This document shows positions 43,795 to 59,410 of a DNA stretch of 64,000 nucleotides, one piece after another (the first letter of the stretch is position 1; every line of letters starts with the position of its first letter). Location: assembly GCA_001599595.1 (NCBI GenBank), contig BCHH01000005.1:458608-522607 (forward strand), in the 5' to 3' direction. The position numbers and the translations under genes were made by a program. The notes under the pieces were generated by a model. The model searched no databases. It was not told the DNA's origin and saw only the letters and a program-made list of their open reading frames with translations. Origin of the DNA: Beverwykella pulmonaria (taxonomy: Eukaryota > Ascomycota > Dothideomycetes > Pleosporales > Melanommataceae).

Positions 43795-45757
43795 TCACAT
43801 GAACCCTCCAGCGCCAGCAACCAGCCCCTTCTTCCTATATTCTTCAAAGCTGCTCACTTCAGACGCGGGGCCTTCCTTCTGCCGTAACTCTTCTTCCCAT
43901 TTCTCTTCCTCTTGCGCGATGGTGGCGTGGAAGATATGCGACTGACCGCGCTGGAAATATAGAGGCGCGGATTTTAGACGCGCGACATCTTGGTTGATGA
44001 GGACGTATTTGACGGGAGAACCTACACAAGGTCAGAACTAGCCACTAGAAACGGTGGAGAACGAACCAGGCGTCTCAAACATGGACTCCCCAAGCAACCG
44101 CTCTAGAACAGTGCGAAGCCCTCGGGCTCCGGTTCCCATACCACTGGCACTCTTTGCAACTTCACGAAGTGCACCGCTCGTAAAGCGTAGCTCAATGCTA
44201 GAGAGTTGGAAGAGCTGTTCATACTGGCGAAGCAAGCTGTTTCGCGGTTCTGTCAATACTCGGACGAGTGCTTCCTCATCGAGAGCGGATAGAGCACAGG
44301 ATATTGGGATGCGGCCGACAAGTTCGGGTATCATCCCGTACTTCTGCAGGTCCGATGGCTCGATTAGATCGAGCGTATTATACAGCTGCTGACGCCGCTT
44401 TGTCTTCCTGGGGGCGTAAGGGATTGGAGGATCTTCGGGTTCTTCTGGGACGAAGAACGGTAGGTTTTTCTTGAAGAGCTCGTCTTCGCCCTTAATCATG
44501 GTGTCATGGTGACCAGACTCTGGATTCGCCGCTCTTACGGGAGCTCCAAATCCCATACTTCCCTTGGATATCCGATCCAAAATCACCTTGTGCAGGCCAA
44601 CGAACGCGCCCGTGCATATGAATAAGATGTTATCTGTGCGAACATTAAATACCTCCCCTTTGCCACCGGGAGGGCCTGAAGAACTGGCACCTGAACCTCG
44701 TGAGCCGTCCAAAGGATTGCTGGAGGGGAAACCCCCAGCGTTCCCTGGAGAGCTACCAGGGCTTCTCCCGCTGCCTCCTCGCTCAGGCTTTGCCTGTATC
44801 TGCAGGGTGGTGCCTTCGATAATCTTCAACAGCGCCTGCTGGACGCCCTCTCCACTGACGTCCTTGCCGTGGGCTACCTTGGCTGTGGCTATCTTGTCGA
44901 TCTCATCGAGACAGATGATGCCAGTTTCAGCAGCGGCAACATTGTAATTCGCAGCTGCCAATAACCGCTGCACGCAGACCTCAGCGTCTTCTCCAATGTA
45001 TCCGGCTTGCGTAAAGGGCGTGCAGTCGGACATGCTGAATGGGACATCGAGTACACGCGCCAGGGTCTTCGCCATGAGTGTCTTGCCCACCCCCGAGGGC
45101 CCGAGAAGTAGGACATTCGACTTCTCGAGCTGGAGAGGGGTGTTGTCTAGAATTTGCGGGGCTTCTAAGGGCGAGGAGGAGGAGGAGGAGGACGGGGGCT
45201 CCGACTGGAAAGGGTAGACTCTCATGGTCGGTTGCTGGCCCGGGAACTCGTCTGCCATGTTCAGTCATGCACCGACTAATGAATAGAGTGATGCGTCAGA
45301 GAATAGAGCGAAAGCTGAGGCTACCTTCTACGGGATGTCGACGCGCCAGCTCCCTCCGCTGCGCCTGTGCTTCGAGTTCCGCCTGCTCATCCTCCTGTCT
45401 CTTCAGCTCCTGTATCCGCTGGCAGTGGTTGTAGACGGCGACACTGAGCACCTTTTTCGCGCGCTCCTGGCCGACAACGAATTGATCTAGGTGTTGCTTC
45501 AGTGCTGAGGGGGTGATTCGGGGCGCTCCCACCACACTGGCGCCCCCCAATGGGCCGCTTGTTGGCTGGCCCGTTTCATATATGCTCGTGAAGCCCTGGC
45601 CGGTGAAGTCGGAGCGGTGGTACGACGAGTGCTGCGCGGGGAGGTGGGAGAAGGCGCGACGCCCGATGCTGGAGAGGGCTAGGTAGGAGATACGGGCTTG
45701 CGGGGAGATGGTGATGATAAGCGTCGGGGGCGGCATAGCGGTGAGCATTGTGGACAT
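43795..45757 (-). CDS. mitochondrial ClpX-type AAA+ unfoldase
   Basis: ClpX unfolds mitochondrial matrix proteins, with ClpP where present, and helps activate haem synthesis. Three exons (45757-45325, 45251-44067, 44021-43795) encode 614 aa. The N-terminus is rich in Ser, Ala, Arg and Thr with few acidic residues, suiting a targeting presequence. No zinc-binding domain is present, as in yeast Mcx1. The AAA+ module has Walker A GPSGVGKT (195-202), pore loop GYIGED (228-233), Walker [10 protein letters not shown] (256-264), and a Gly/Ser/Pro-rich insertion near residues 300-340. SMGFGAPV aligns with the IGF loop of bacterial ClpX that docks on ClpP. The C-terminal domain contains [14 protein letters not shown], the sensor-2 arginine motif, and the last splice gives [10 protein letters not shown]. 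The start is the first ATG of this frame; an upstream exon cannot be excluded. Divergent from GLC3. Confidence 0.9.
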
Positions 45758-46640
45758 GGCAGAGCCAGGCCTTCACATGGCTCGAGGTTTCGTAGCTCGT
45801 GAGGCAGCTCTGGGGCTTGGGAGGCGCGGGCTACGGGTTGTGCAGGTGCAACGGAGGAGGTGGTCGTGGGCCGCCAGCTCCGCATCTCCAGCCTTGGCGT
45901 TTCTGCGACAGCGTGGGGCAGCCTCCAGGCCATCGTGATATGACCCCCGCCCCCCACAGGGACGAAGTACTTCGTAGCCAACTGATGCCTCATGAAGCTG
46001 TGCGCTAGGCTCACATCGCATATTTCACCTCATCTCACAAACAAAACAAAACAAAAACCCCGGCTCGCTCGTGAGGCGCGAGGCGCGCCTTCTCTCTTCC
46101 CCTGCTAATGCGGCGGCGATGTGAATGTAACGCGCCGTGTGGCTCGGGCGTGCAGCCGTTGTCAATTTGGTGATAGCGCGCGCGATGACGTTGAGCTTCC
46201 TCGCCTGGCAGGGTGCAACTTTGGTTGAGGAGAACTCTGCTCCAACACTCAGCAATTGGGCGTTGGCTACAGGGCCCCCGCAATAAATAACATCGAGCGC
46301 CTGCCCGAGCTTCTGCGGCTTTGATAAAGCTGCGCTTTCTGCGCCCATCTGCTGCCACAAATTTGCTGGCTTGCCCACCTTCGCGCTGTGCGTTGATCGC
46401 TGCCACATCTCTCTAGCCTGCTACCCACCCACCCGCGCAGCTCCAGCACGAAGCCAAAAGAACCAGCACGGCTCTACCCCGTTGCATTGCATCGCCCAGA
46501 AGGACCCTCCCAAGACTGCATAGGCCGTCGGTACGTTATGTCTAACCGCTTTTATGAAGGGGTCAGTGACCTGATAGCAAGCTAGCCTGATAGCAAACCC
46601 CAAGCTTCCCGCGGCCCCTCTGCTTCCACAAAACAACATC
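45758..46640. promoter_or_regulatory. divergent ClpX / GLC3 promoter region
   Basis: 883 bp lie between divergent start codons. Overlapping short frames on the - strand (45679-46014) begin with an Arg-rich presequence-like stretch, but they are out of frame with ClpX and no good splice joins them. GC-rich next to ClpX and mixed toward GLC3. No individual element is assigned. Confidence 0.35.
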
Positions 46641-49007
46641 ATGGAGCTCAACGGCGCATCAGAAAACTCCATCGGCGAGAGCCCCGCTGGCAAGGCTGCC
46701 AACGACGGCACGGGTACGCTGCATTCACCCTCTGCAATATAGATAATTGACTGACTCGTGTCGCCGCAGGCATCGTCGAGCTCGATCCGTACCTTTCACC
46801 CTTCAAAGAAGCCCTCCGCAGTCGACACTCGAAAGCGGTGAAATGGATGAAGACAATAGACGAGACCGAAGGCGGCATGGAGAAATTTTCGAGAGGATAC
46901 GAAAAGCTGGGCTTCAACATCAAAGAGAACGGCGACGTCGTATACCGCGAATGGGCACCTAATGCACTTCGAGCCTACCTTATCGGCGACTTCAACAACT
47001 GGGATCGCGAGGCCACTCCCATGACCAAGGACAACTTTGGTGTGTTCGAGGTCACCGTGCCGGGGAAAGACGGTAAACCAACGATACCACATGATTCCAA
47101 ATTAAAGGTTTGCCGCTCGCCATAACAAGACAGGACTGGGCGCTGACTGGTGCCAACTAGATTTCTTTCGTGACCCCGAACAGTGGGGTTCGTCAAGAGC
47201 GCATTCCCGCGTGGATCACACGAGTCACGCAGGAGCTCAGTGTCTCTCCCGTCTACGATGCGCGATTCTGGAATCCTCCCAAAGAAGAGAAGTACGTCTT
47301 CAAGAACAAGCGGCCGCCAAAGCCCCAAAGCGCGCGAATCTACGAAGCCCATGTCGGCATCTCTTCTCCTGAACCCAAGATTGCGACCTACAAGGAATTC
47401 ACGCAGAATGTGCTCCCCCGCATCAAACACTTGGGCTACAATGTCATTCAGCTCATGGCAATCATGGAGCACGCATATTACGCAAGCTTTGGATACCAGG
47501 TTAACAGCTTCTTTGCCGCGAGTAGCCGTTATGGCCTCCCGGACGACTTGAAGGAGCTCGTTGACACGGCTCATGGAATGGGTATCACTGTACTACTAGA
47601 TGTCGTGCACAGTCATGCGTCCAAGAATGTCCTTGATGGCCTGAACGAGTTTGATGGCAGTGACCACCTTTACTTCCACGAGGGCGGAAAGGGTCAGCAT
47701 GAGCTGTGGGACAGCCGGCTATTCAACTATGGCCACCACGAAGTCCTGCGATTTCTCCTCAGCAATCTTCGCTTCTGGATGGAAGAGTACAATTTCGATG
47801 GCTTCCGGTTTGATGGCGTGACTAGCATGCTCTACAACCACCACGGCATTGGAACGTAAGTGGCTTTCTTTTTTTTCTTCTCCCTCCAACGTGTATAATG
47901 ACTCCATGCAGTGGCTTCTCCGGCGGTTATCATGAATATTTTGGGCCATCAGTTGACGAAGAAGCTGTGGTATATCTCATGCTGGCAAATGAGATGCTGC
48001 ATACACTTTATCCAGACGTCATTACCATTGCCGAGGATGTCTCGGGAATGCCAGGTCTCTGCATATCGCTTTCGCTCGGTGGTATTGGTTTCGACTACAG
48101 ACTGGCCATGGCTGTTCCCGACCTGTACATCAAGTGGTTGAAAGAGAAGCAGGACATTGACTGGGATATGGGCAACCTCACCTTTGTGCTTACGAACCGC
48201 CGACATGGCGAGAAGACGATTGCCTACGCTGAGAGTCACGACCAAGCGTGAGTTATGCTCTGCAATACCTATACACAACGCTGACCAAGGTAGGCTTGTC
48301 GGAGACAAGTCGCTACTCTTTTGGCTCTGCGACGCCGAAATGTATACAAACATGTCTGTACTGACTGAGCTGACACCTACCATTGATCGGGGCCTTTCTC
48401 TTCACAAGATGATTCGTCTCATCACACACGGACTCGGTGGCGAAGGGTATCTGAACTTCGAAGGTAACGAATTTGGCCATCCCGAGTGGCTTGACTTCCC
48501 TCGAGTGGGAAACAATAACAGCTACCACTACGCCCGACGACAGTTCAATCTGGTGGACGACAAACTGCTTCGATATCGATTTCTCAATGAATTTGACAGC
48601 AAGATGCAGTGGACCGAGGAGAAGTATGGATGGCTCCACTCTCCCCAGGCGTACGTCAGCTTGAAGCACGAAGTGGACAAGGTGATTGTCTTCGAGCGAG
48701 CTGGTCTTCTATGGATCTTCAACTTCCATCCTCAGAATAGCTTCACTGACTATCGCGTTGGTGTCGAGCAAGAGGGCACCTACCGTATCGTGATCAGCAC
48801 AGACAGCAAGGACTTTGGAGGCCACGGAAATATAGATGAGTCCACGAGATTCTTCACGACTCCATTCGCATGGAATGATAGGAAGAACTTCCTGCAGGTT
48901 TACATTCCATCCCGGACTGCCATCGTAAGTCCCCTGCCCTGCCCAAAGTACTCGTAGTTTCTAGCTAACTATGTCTTTAGGTGTTGGCGCTAGAGAGTTC
49001 GTTGTAG
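46641..49007 (+). CDS. GLC3: 1,4-alpha-glucan (glycogen) branching enzyme
   Basis: The enzyme moves a glucan segment from an alpha-1,4 chain end to an alpha-1,6 position during cytosolic glycogen synthesis. Six exons (46641-46713, 46770-47107, 47161-47855, 47912-48247, 48294-48924, 48981-49007) give 699 aa, close to yeast Glc3. An N-terminal CBM48-type domain ([13 protein letters not shown]) precedes the GH13 catalytic barrel. Barrel motifs are [18 protein letters not shown] with the nucleophile Asp, AEDVSGMP with the acid/base Glu, and ESHDQ. A C-terminal beta-sandwich follows. The last exon is only 27 nt and codes VLALESSL. Introns have GT-AG ends, and two use GTTTGC or GTGAGT donors. Every motif is intact and identity is firm. 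Confidence 0.96.
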
Positions 49008-49641
49008 ACACCAGGTAACGAGGTTGATTAGCAATGCTTCGGGTGCCTGCATTGAGCGAGATTTGAGGCGATTTTAATGTACCGATTTCTCCACCAGGTT
49101 GACTGCTTTTTCTTGCTAGACTTATATAAAACCACCGTACTTTAGCGCCTTATCATACAATTTTTGCCGCACTGTTACTTTCCTGTCTTGCACGGCTACC
49201 GTTTGAGCTTGAGGTCAGTCATAAGGAGCAAGCGAAATCCTTTTGGCACGCATATATCATGCCGTGCACATGTTAAATGAGCCTTGTAGCCCTCTGCTAA
49301 ATTATGTTCCTAAATACGTGGGCGTGCATACGAATGGGAGAAAGGGTTTTTGACGGAACATGCGGAAGGAAACGCCCACGTAATATGGGTCGCTGGCATG
49401 AGCAATTGAAGGATACTCGATCAATGTCCTTCAGAGCGTATGGCTTAGCTTCTCTCGAAACCAATTGCATGTTTTCTGACCTTGGATGGACGCTGTTGTT
49501 AGACGAGCGATATTTGGGTGCCAAGCCCAACGCTAGTCCGAGCTTTGCTCCGTAAACCTCCTCGTCAACTCTTCCATCTTCACAGCTCCATCAACACCAC
49601 CCTCTCCACTCCTACCACCACCGCCTCTCACAGCTCCCACA
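49008..49641. other. intergenic between GLC3 and ATP2
   Basis: 634 bp between two genes on the same strand hold the GLC3 3' end, with AT-rich sequence at 49.07-49.27 kb, and the ATP2 promoter. The last 85 bp before the ATP2 ATG are C/A/T-rich, the usual leader composition. The open frames here show no domain. Confidence 0.4.
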
Positions 49642-52393
<2,752 letters not shown>

Positions 52394-55300
52394 CTATACA
52401 CCGCCATCCCGTCCCCACGCCCGATGCGAATGCAGACTCCCCAGTCCTTGTCTCATCCCCGCCAACCCCCCGTCTGTACCACCACCGCCGCCCCCGCCTC
52501 CGCCACCAAACGACGCGCTCGCGGGACTGCTATACCCCGCGCCCCTCGCATCGCCTAGCAACTTGGCCATCTGCTCGATGGCTGTCTTCGCGCGCTCGCG
52601 AATGTCAAGATCCATGTCCCTACCCAAGAGACGTGCACCCTCTTCGAACCCAAGTTGTCTCAGACTCTGCGCCCGCTCCCGCGTAGCGTTCTCATCGGTA
52701 TTATCCTCGACCCAGACCAGGTTGTTGATGAACCAGGCGCACGGGAGGCGGACGTCACGGCGTGGGTGTGAAAGGAGTGGGAGTACGTGCTGCATGAGTT
52801 GGGTTTGGGAGATGAGGAGGGAGCGGTGCTGGGGGCGGCCGTTGGCGAGATGCACGAGGATGTAGAGAGTACCGATGATGAGTTCGGTGGAGGGATAAGC
52901 GGCCCAGTTGGGCTGGGTGAGGGTAGGGGCTGTGGAGGAGAAGCTTGCGCGCTGGGGAGTGTTGTTCCAGTAGCTCGGTGCGCCGGGTTGGGTTGTTGCG
53001 CCCTTGGGTCGGATTTTGGCGTCCAGGAGCTCGAAGAAGCGACTGTGGCCGAAGCTTTTAAGGAGATGATCGATCATCTCGCCAGATGCTTTGTCTTCGG
53101 TAATGAAGTTGCGAATGAAATCCAGAGCTTGTTCTTGGATGCGGATATCATCCCGCTCATTGTTTAACCGTAGGTCTTGCTCATCGTTCTTGATTTGCTG
53201 AAGACGGTCGCGAATGTTGGTTGCACTTGTGTAACGGGATCCCGGGCGTTGGTGGCGACGCATGGAGGGAATGCTATCAGTCATAGTGTCCTCATCTTCC
53301 TCGGATGATGACTCTTCATCGACGTCCATGTGAGGGTCATCGACGGCATTGAGAATATCGACTTGTTCACCTACGGCGTTGGGGGTACCCATGCCGAGTG
53401 GTGTAGAGGAAGCCTTAGCTGGGTCACCATTGAGAGTTTGTACAAGCCAGCCAACGCCCAACTCATCTAGGCAATGTATCTTCATTGCATATGGAAGGCC
53501 CAAGCAGAGATGCTTCAAGGCCCAAAGACTACCATAGCGAAGATCGAAATGTGCAGATCGGCAGTGTTCACACAGTGTCTTGAGAGCTCCAGCATCTATT
53601 ATTTCCTGCGGCATGTTCTTAGCAATTGTGCATGAAAGTGTCACTGAACTTCAGAACTTTGAGACCTGCCCGAACACTGTGCACCTTATCCCACCTACTA
53701 CTCTGAAGGGTGAAAGAAGTGTACTTCAATTCAGACTTGGAATCTGAATCTGAATCTGAAATTAATGTTTCCGAAGTGGGAAGCTCTACTCGTTTTTGTA
53801 CAACATACAGAAACCGTGTTGGGGAATAAGTTCCGAGTAATTCCTGGACAACACGCCGAAGGGAAAAGTGAAGATGGTAGTTCATATAAAGGGAAAGAGG
53901 GAAAACTTACAGTACGCATGGGTGAAACTTCAAGCACCAGATTCGTAATGACTTCCGTAGCAGCAATTTGAACTTTGACATTCGGATGCGTCAAGAGATC
54001 AAATGACGGCTGTGCAATGCCGTGATCAATGAGGCTGGTCCGCAGCACACTAATTGACCTCGAAAGCGATCTTGTCACTTTACACGCGGCGATGAGGACA
54101 GGTATTGGGTTCCCGTCATTAGCAGTCGTCGAGTTTGCATTTTGTCTTGAAGAGGATGGGTCGACCGGCCCCTCGGAATAGGGAACGAGAGAGTCTATGA
54201 TGTGAGTCGCAGCGCCAATCTCAATAATAAGTTTCCTAAGTCCGTCTTGAGAATCTGCCATTGCTGCAAGGGCTAAGAGAGCACTCTCTCTGTACTTGAA
54301 CGCATGTAGAACATCAAGGCTGAGACCTGATCTGCCCAGCGTTGATGAAGTAGGATCAACCATCGGATCTCGTGCTTGGGGAGAGGCCGGCCTTGGTTGC
54401 CACAGCGGTTTTGACAATGTGATGACAGGATCAAACGACTTCTTTAAAATCTGAACTAGTACGGGAAGGATTCGTGCATCGACGGCCGCGTTCTGCAAGG
54501 CCTTGTTTCCTGTGACTAGTTCTGCGAGGACAAGGGGGGAACGCTCTAAGATGAACCTATTTTCCTCCTTCGCCTGAGGGCTCAGGGAGATGTTCTTCTT
54601 CGCCTGCTCGGACATAGGATTTGCCTCTTGGATCATCTTCACGACCAAAGGAATGATCAGGTATGAGAAATGTCGTTCCCGTGTTGTCTTCGTGGGGTCG
54701 TTCAATGGCCATCTCTCACCAAACTTCTTCAATAATGCCAAAAGCCAGCATGCGGATAGGCGTTCCCGCCCTTCGCCTCGGCGAGCGACAAACATTAGCC
54801 ATATGAAGAGCGGATTCTCAGACTCGTCTGTTATGATAGTGCGACTTGAATTTGGCTGTAGAGTTTCCACGCTCGGTAGTCGAGTGTAGCTATCGCTTGT
54901 GGCTGCCGAGGTATACGAGCCAAGTGCAGGCCATGACTTTGTGTACGAATCAGACTTGCTCTGCATTGTCTGCAGGCGAGGTATCAGCCTATCCCATGAT
55001 GTAGTTTGAGATGAAGCAGAATGTCCCTCGTACGGACCCGTCGTACCACCTTTCGGCCATCCGAAAAGTTGCTGGATAGGCTGAGAATACAAGAATCGAG
55101 CAGTATTGAAATGTGAATCCCGAATAATTGCGGAAATGGCCTCTAAAATATCGGGCAGGTACACAAGAGGGAGTTCGTCAGGCACCAAATTCCTCGACTC
55201 AGCTCTTCGAGGTTGTTCATTGACAGCAGCAATAGCGGCGAGCTTCGCTGCCAGTAGATCTACTATGCCAGCGTCCAGCAGCAGCTTCCTCTGATCCTCT

Positions 55301-56029
55301 TCCCAGCATGTTTTTATAATCAGCTTCGCAGTTGAGGAAATCTGCTGGTGGACTGCTGTGGATGGCGTCGTCTGGCTCAGGATTTGCGCAAAGCTTTCAG
55401 CGACTGCCTTTGTGTATATCTGCTCGTAGACGGATATGGAGAGAGAAGACCGCAGAGGACCATCTGATGAATCAATCCAGGGCTTCTCTTGGGCGATAGC
55501 GTCAGCGATTTGGTTGAGGGTGCGCAATGTAGCAACGACGAGCTTCGAAGAGGTCTCGTTGGGAGAGATGGCTTCCAAGAGTGGAGGAAGGATATCCCCT
55601 GCGAGCATGGGAACAACGAAAGCAGGGCCACCTGAATACACCCAACGTCAGCCTTGTATCCTAGTTGTTCTGTCTTCCGCATAGAGTCAGTCCACCAAAC
55701 ATACCATTTGCAAGACTGCCCACCACAAGCGTAGCCTGGAACCTCAACTCGTCTTCAGTACTCCACTCTCCTGCCCTCTCCCCTTCTCTCCCAGCGACGG
55801 CATTCCCGTTCCCATTCAGCACGCCCTTCCTCCTCTTCCCGCCTTTCCTCGCCTCAGTCCTCAGCAGGCCCGCCAACGGTTTGACAACGCCATGCCGCAC
55901 CGCCAGCTCCTTGCGCTGGTCATGTCCCACAATCTCGTTCTTGAGGTTCCGCAGCGCATTCAGCTGTGCCTCTGGCGTGCTTGGATTCGAGAGCTCGATG
56001 AGGGCCGGAGGAATGGACGAGCGACCCAT
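52394..56029 (-). CDS. VID28: armadillo-repeat GID/CTLH ubiquitin-ligase subunit (Vid28/Gid5)
   Basis: Vid28/Gid5 (ARMC8 in animals) is the scaffold that bridges substrate receptors such as Gid4 to the GID ubiquitin ligase, which in yeast removes gluconeogenic enzymes when glucose returns. Three exons (56029-55705, 55631-53911, 53605-52394) give 1085 aa. ARM-type helical repeats run through most of the protein; the opening STPEAQLNALRNLKNEIVGH (about residues 13-32) and the ALKTLCEHCRSAHFDLRYGS plus LWALKHLCLG block are characteristic of ARMC8. The second intron is 305 nt, by far the longest here, and holds an AATCTG repeat. An alternative acceptor 12 nt upstream would add four residues. An acidic stretch (DVDEESSSEEDEDT) and a poly-glycine run are insertions typical of filamentous fungi. 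GID function is from the family. Confidence 0.85.
53741..53760. repeat. AATCTG tandem repeat in VID28 intron 2
   Basis: Three complete AATCTG units and a partial fourth lie inside the long second intron of VID28. The repeat may explain the unusual intron length and could vary between strains. Confidence 0.6.
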
Positions 56030-57014
56030 GGTGTGGAGCGTGGCTGGCTGCGGGCAAGCGAGAGAGATGTGCGGGGCTTAGGGGCGGAGACCGCGGCGCA
56101 TATGAAGGGCTGTAGGATAGCTTGTATGGATGCGTTGGCTGCGGTGGCGGCGGATGTGCGGTCGCCCAAGTCAGGTGTAGCTGCGCGTTTTCGAAGGTAA
56201 AGCTGATGGCGATGGCGGGGAGCTTCAACGCCGCCGCAGATGCGGGATTTGGCAACAAGGCTCAACAGTGTGCGGGAGAGTTCGGATGGCGATCTGGGCT
56301 AAAAGTATAGAATATCTATACGAAATTTGGGTATTGAGGGCAGGATGTGCGTTGTGGTTGTGTGTTGCGGTTGCTGCAGTGCTTGATTGAGGCAACCCGT
56401 TCATTAGTTCGCATGAACATCCTTGTCGGTAAAGAGGGTCGAGCTCTCACACACGTGATTGTCAACACGATCTCGTCAACGACAATAGCACTGGAGAGAA
56501 ATGACGTTCTGTCCAGGGTAGCAAAGTCCTAGTAGGCAGATACAGCAGAACTTTGCAAGACTGGCTTGACCGTCTTGAAGTCTCATTAGAATTGCTGATA
56601 GGTCCTTCAAGAGTTGCAAGCTCTGCTCGGCAGATAATCTCATAGCAGTAGTGATTTGGAATCGTACATTCATAGCTCATAGTTGCATACTCCCAGTAGT
56701 CCAATGTCCGTCCGGCTTAGAAAGTAACGTTGCACGGCTCATACCCCACCTCCCATGCTCCCAAAACGCCCGACCCATCCATGAAAGTCAGTGACAGTGG
56801 AGTTGATCACTGAGACTGCTTCGAAATGCGTGACTTTCCCAGCTCTGAAGCGGACGAGCCTCGACAAACGAAAGGGCGTAGGCATCGTGATGGTGGGTAT
56901 GCCGAAGTATTCCAGCCCAATACGGCACACCTGTACCTCCAGCCCATTATTACCGTTGAACGCCCAACTAGATTCGGCCGTAGACCGACGACCTAAGGAG
57001 GATACAATGTCTAC
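56030..57014. other. intergenic, VID28 upstream region
   Basis: 985 bp between VID28's start and the 3' end of the 759-aa orphan, both on the - strand. Short frames on either strand show no domain. The stretch next to VID28 (56030-56290) is GC-rich and likely leader or promoter. Confidence 0.4.
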
Positions 57015-59410
57015 TCATCCTCCGTAACTTGAGTGCGACTCGCAGGGCACCCCTTCGTCCTTTTCTGTATCTTTGCCTCCTTCCGTGAAGATGACTACGG
57101 AAACACATGCCGCGTACGCCTCTCGAATAGCACACGCCATGCATGTCTCTTTGATATTCGCTATGATTGCACTGTGCCCGTGATGTGCGCACCAAGCTCT
57201 GGCAAAGACCTCATTGTCACTGACACCCAGGGCCTCGATTGCCAGGACTTTCTTTACTTGCATGTGAGTGGATTCATTGGAGGTGGTTGTGAGGGCTGTT
57301 GATTTCTTGCCTGGGGATGAGCGGGACGATGTTGGCCGGGATATGCGGCCGGACTGGCGACCCCAATCGTCGATGTCGACCAAGCCGTCGTCAATCTTAA
57401 TTGCCTTGTATTTGAAGTCGTAGAAAAGTACTTCCATGAGTTAGTTCCCAGCGCGAAGAAAAGGGATATGTCGAGTTCTTACCATGAGGGCCTTGGTGGC
57501 AAGGAAACGCGTTGATGAAGTCGACGTCGTATCTGAGTTTCATTGGCCAGCTTTCCCCACCACATGCGAAGTAGATCGCTGCATCGAACACCAGTGGCGC
57601 TCCTGCTCCCTGCCGACCAGACGTCGGTTGCTCTTTGGTGGGCACAAAACTAAGCTTCTCCATTCGGATCACATCAGTCACATCCTCTGTATCCGGCATG
57701 GGTACTTCATAGTCGTCAATTGGGTAGTGGGTCTCCGGAGGGCCTAGAGGATTCGTACGGATGTCCATGCGCTCGACGTCTTTGGGAGTTAGTTTGGCAT
57801 CTAGACATTCGTACTGCTTGATACGAGCACATTCTGTCCGCTTGAGGTCTGGTGTGTAGATGCATGGTCCAATCCATCCTGCGATTTGTTTGACTCCTCG
57901 AGCAGCTCCGAGAACCTTGCCTACAATACATTGAGAGGACCAATAAGTGTTGGCTCGGTATTGAAATCCTGCAGAGAAGTGAATGTGGGTCAGGTATTTG
58001 AGGGCTTCTCCCGTATCCCGGTCACAGTCGATTAAGCTGTTCATGATAAGCCACGACAAAGTTTTCCCAGGTAATATGATTCCGGAGAACCAGGACATGG
58101 CATCCGCCGAGCGGTCTTCTAGTGGTTTTTCCTCCCTATCCTGCTCGTCTAATACATACTCAATCTCGTCCATATTGGGCCATTTGAGGGTCGCAGCGAA
58201 TATTTTCAGTGCTTCCTTTTGTCTAGTCTTACTTCTCAGTTCGAAACTGAAAGTGCTCTGATTGTGCGACGTCCGAGACTTCTTTATGGACATGTTCTCG
58301 AGCCAACGCTGTGCGACTGCCAAATCCCAAGCAATTGTGGGTGGAAGCTGTAGGATGAGCTTCCGCTTAGCCTTGTCTGCGTGATTCTTGGAATGAATAC
58401 GAAGGTAGAGTTCCACGGAGAGGAGTAGCTGGTGGAAGAATTCCTGCTTCTTAGACTGATCAGACGAATCGAAGAATTTGGCAATGACTTGGTTCTTTGG
58501 GTTGGAGAAGTCTTTCCACATCGGATGCGTCAGGACCACGATTAGATCAGCAATTTGCTGTTCCATGGCGTTGTGCGGATGATCACTATAGCGCTCCGGG
58601 TCCTCAATGAGGGTACTGTACAGATACCGATACATTTCCTCGGGGTCCTATCAAAACCAACTGTTAGGGCGCACAAACCAAATATACCCAAGGACGGGAA
58701 CAGGCACTGACATCTTCCTCGAGTCCGTTTTCCAGATGCTGCAGTCGGTCCAAGATCTGCAGGAGCTTCAGCTTCCGCGGCTTCGCGTCGCCAGCGAATT
58801 TGGTCGGCGGGTTGCCGCTCCCTGACTTGCTAACCCAGTAATTCAATGTGGTTGTTCCGGCGCTCTTCCCAAATGCATACGCCATACAAGGCTGCTCGAG
58901 GGACAACCAGGGGAACTGGCTGTCGGCCGCTCCGGTCATGTTTAGAGAGATATCGCGATAGGCATTTTGCTGGAACGATGCTCGGTCGGTCCTGCTCTGA
59001 TGTTCTGAATCCATAACGGCATAGAATCGATTGTAGCCTGGCGGCGCATTGGGTATCTCATCCCAGTACCCTTTGAATGTTGATGCGCCAGCGCAGATCA
59101 ATTCCTCTGCATCTTGTGCACACAAGGCTTCGTCCGTTCTGTAACCTGTCGGGGGCCACCTCCTAGAACTTCGAAAATCTTCGAGGGGCGTTGGGTGGCT
59201 ATACGACTCGGACCTGCGCGGCGGCGCAAAGTGCCGGTAGGGTAAGAGTATGTGCTCTCCACCGCTGGAGGACGGGCGCGTGTTTGGCTGTGAGCCATGG
59301 CGGGCAATTCTCGTCCGAGTTACTACGCTGGTGCGCGCTTTGGGGGGTTGTTGAGGAGGCCAATCGAAATGCCGCTGTACGGGCTGCCACCGGCCTATAT
59401 CCGAGTTCAT
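57015..59410 (-). CDS. conserved fungal protein of unknown function (759 aa)
   Basis: Three exons (59410-58712, 58647-57483, 57430-57015) join without frame loss: GLEEDDPEEMYRYL across the first intron and CHQGPHVLFYDFKYK across the second. The N-terminal 100 residues are Arg/Pro/Ser-rich and probably disordered. The middle part is mostly helical. Near residues 590-625 is GGESWPMKLRYDVDFINAFP, and the last 90 residues include DNEVFARAWCAHHG and then ETCMACAIREAYAACV. I recall these blocks from a widespread family of uncharacterised Pezizomycotina proteins. No signal peptide, membrane helix or known catalytic motif is seen. The several Cys and His residues in the C-terminal block could bind metal (inference). 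The stop is at 57015-57017. Confidence 0.8.

Noticed and set aside
45679..46014. Upstream - strand frame with an Arg-rich, presequence-like start before ClpX
   Set aside because: It is out of frame with ClpX and no convincing GT-AG pair joins it; the ClpX exon already supplies a suitable presequence.
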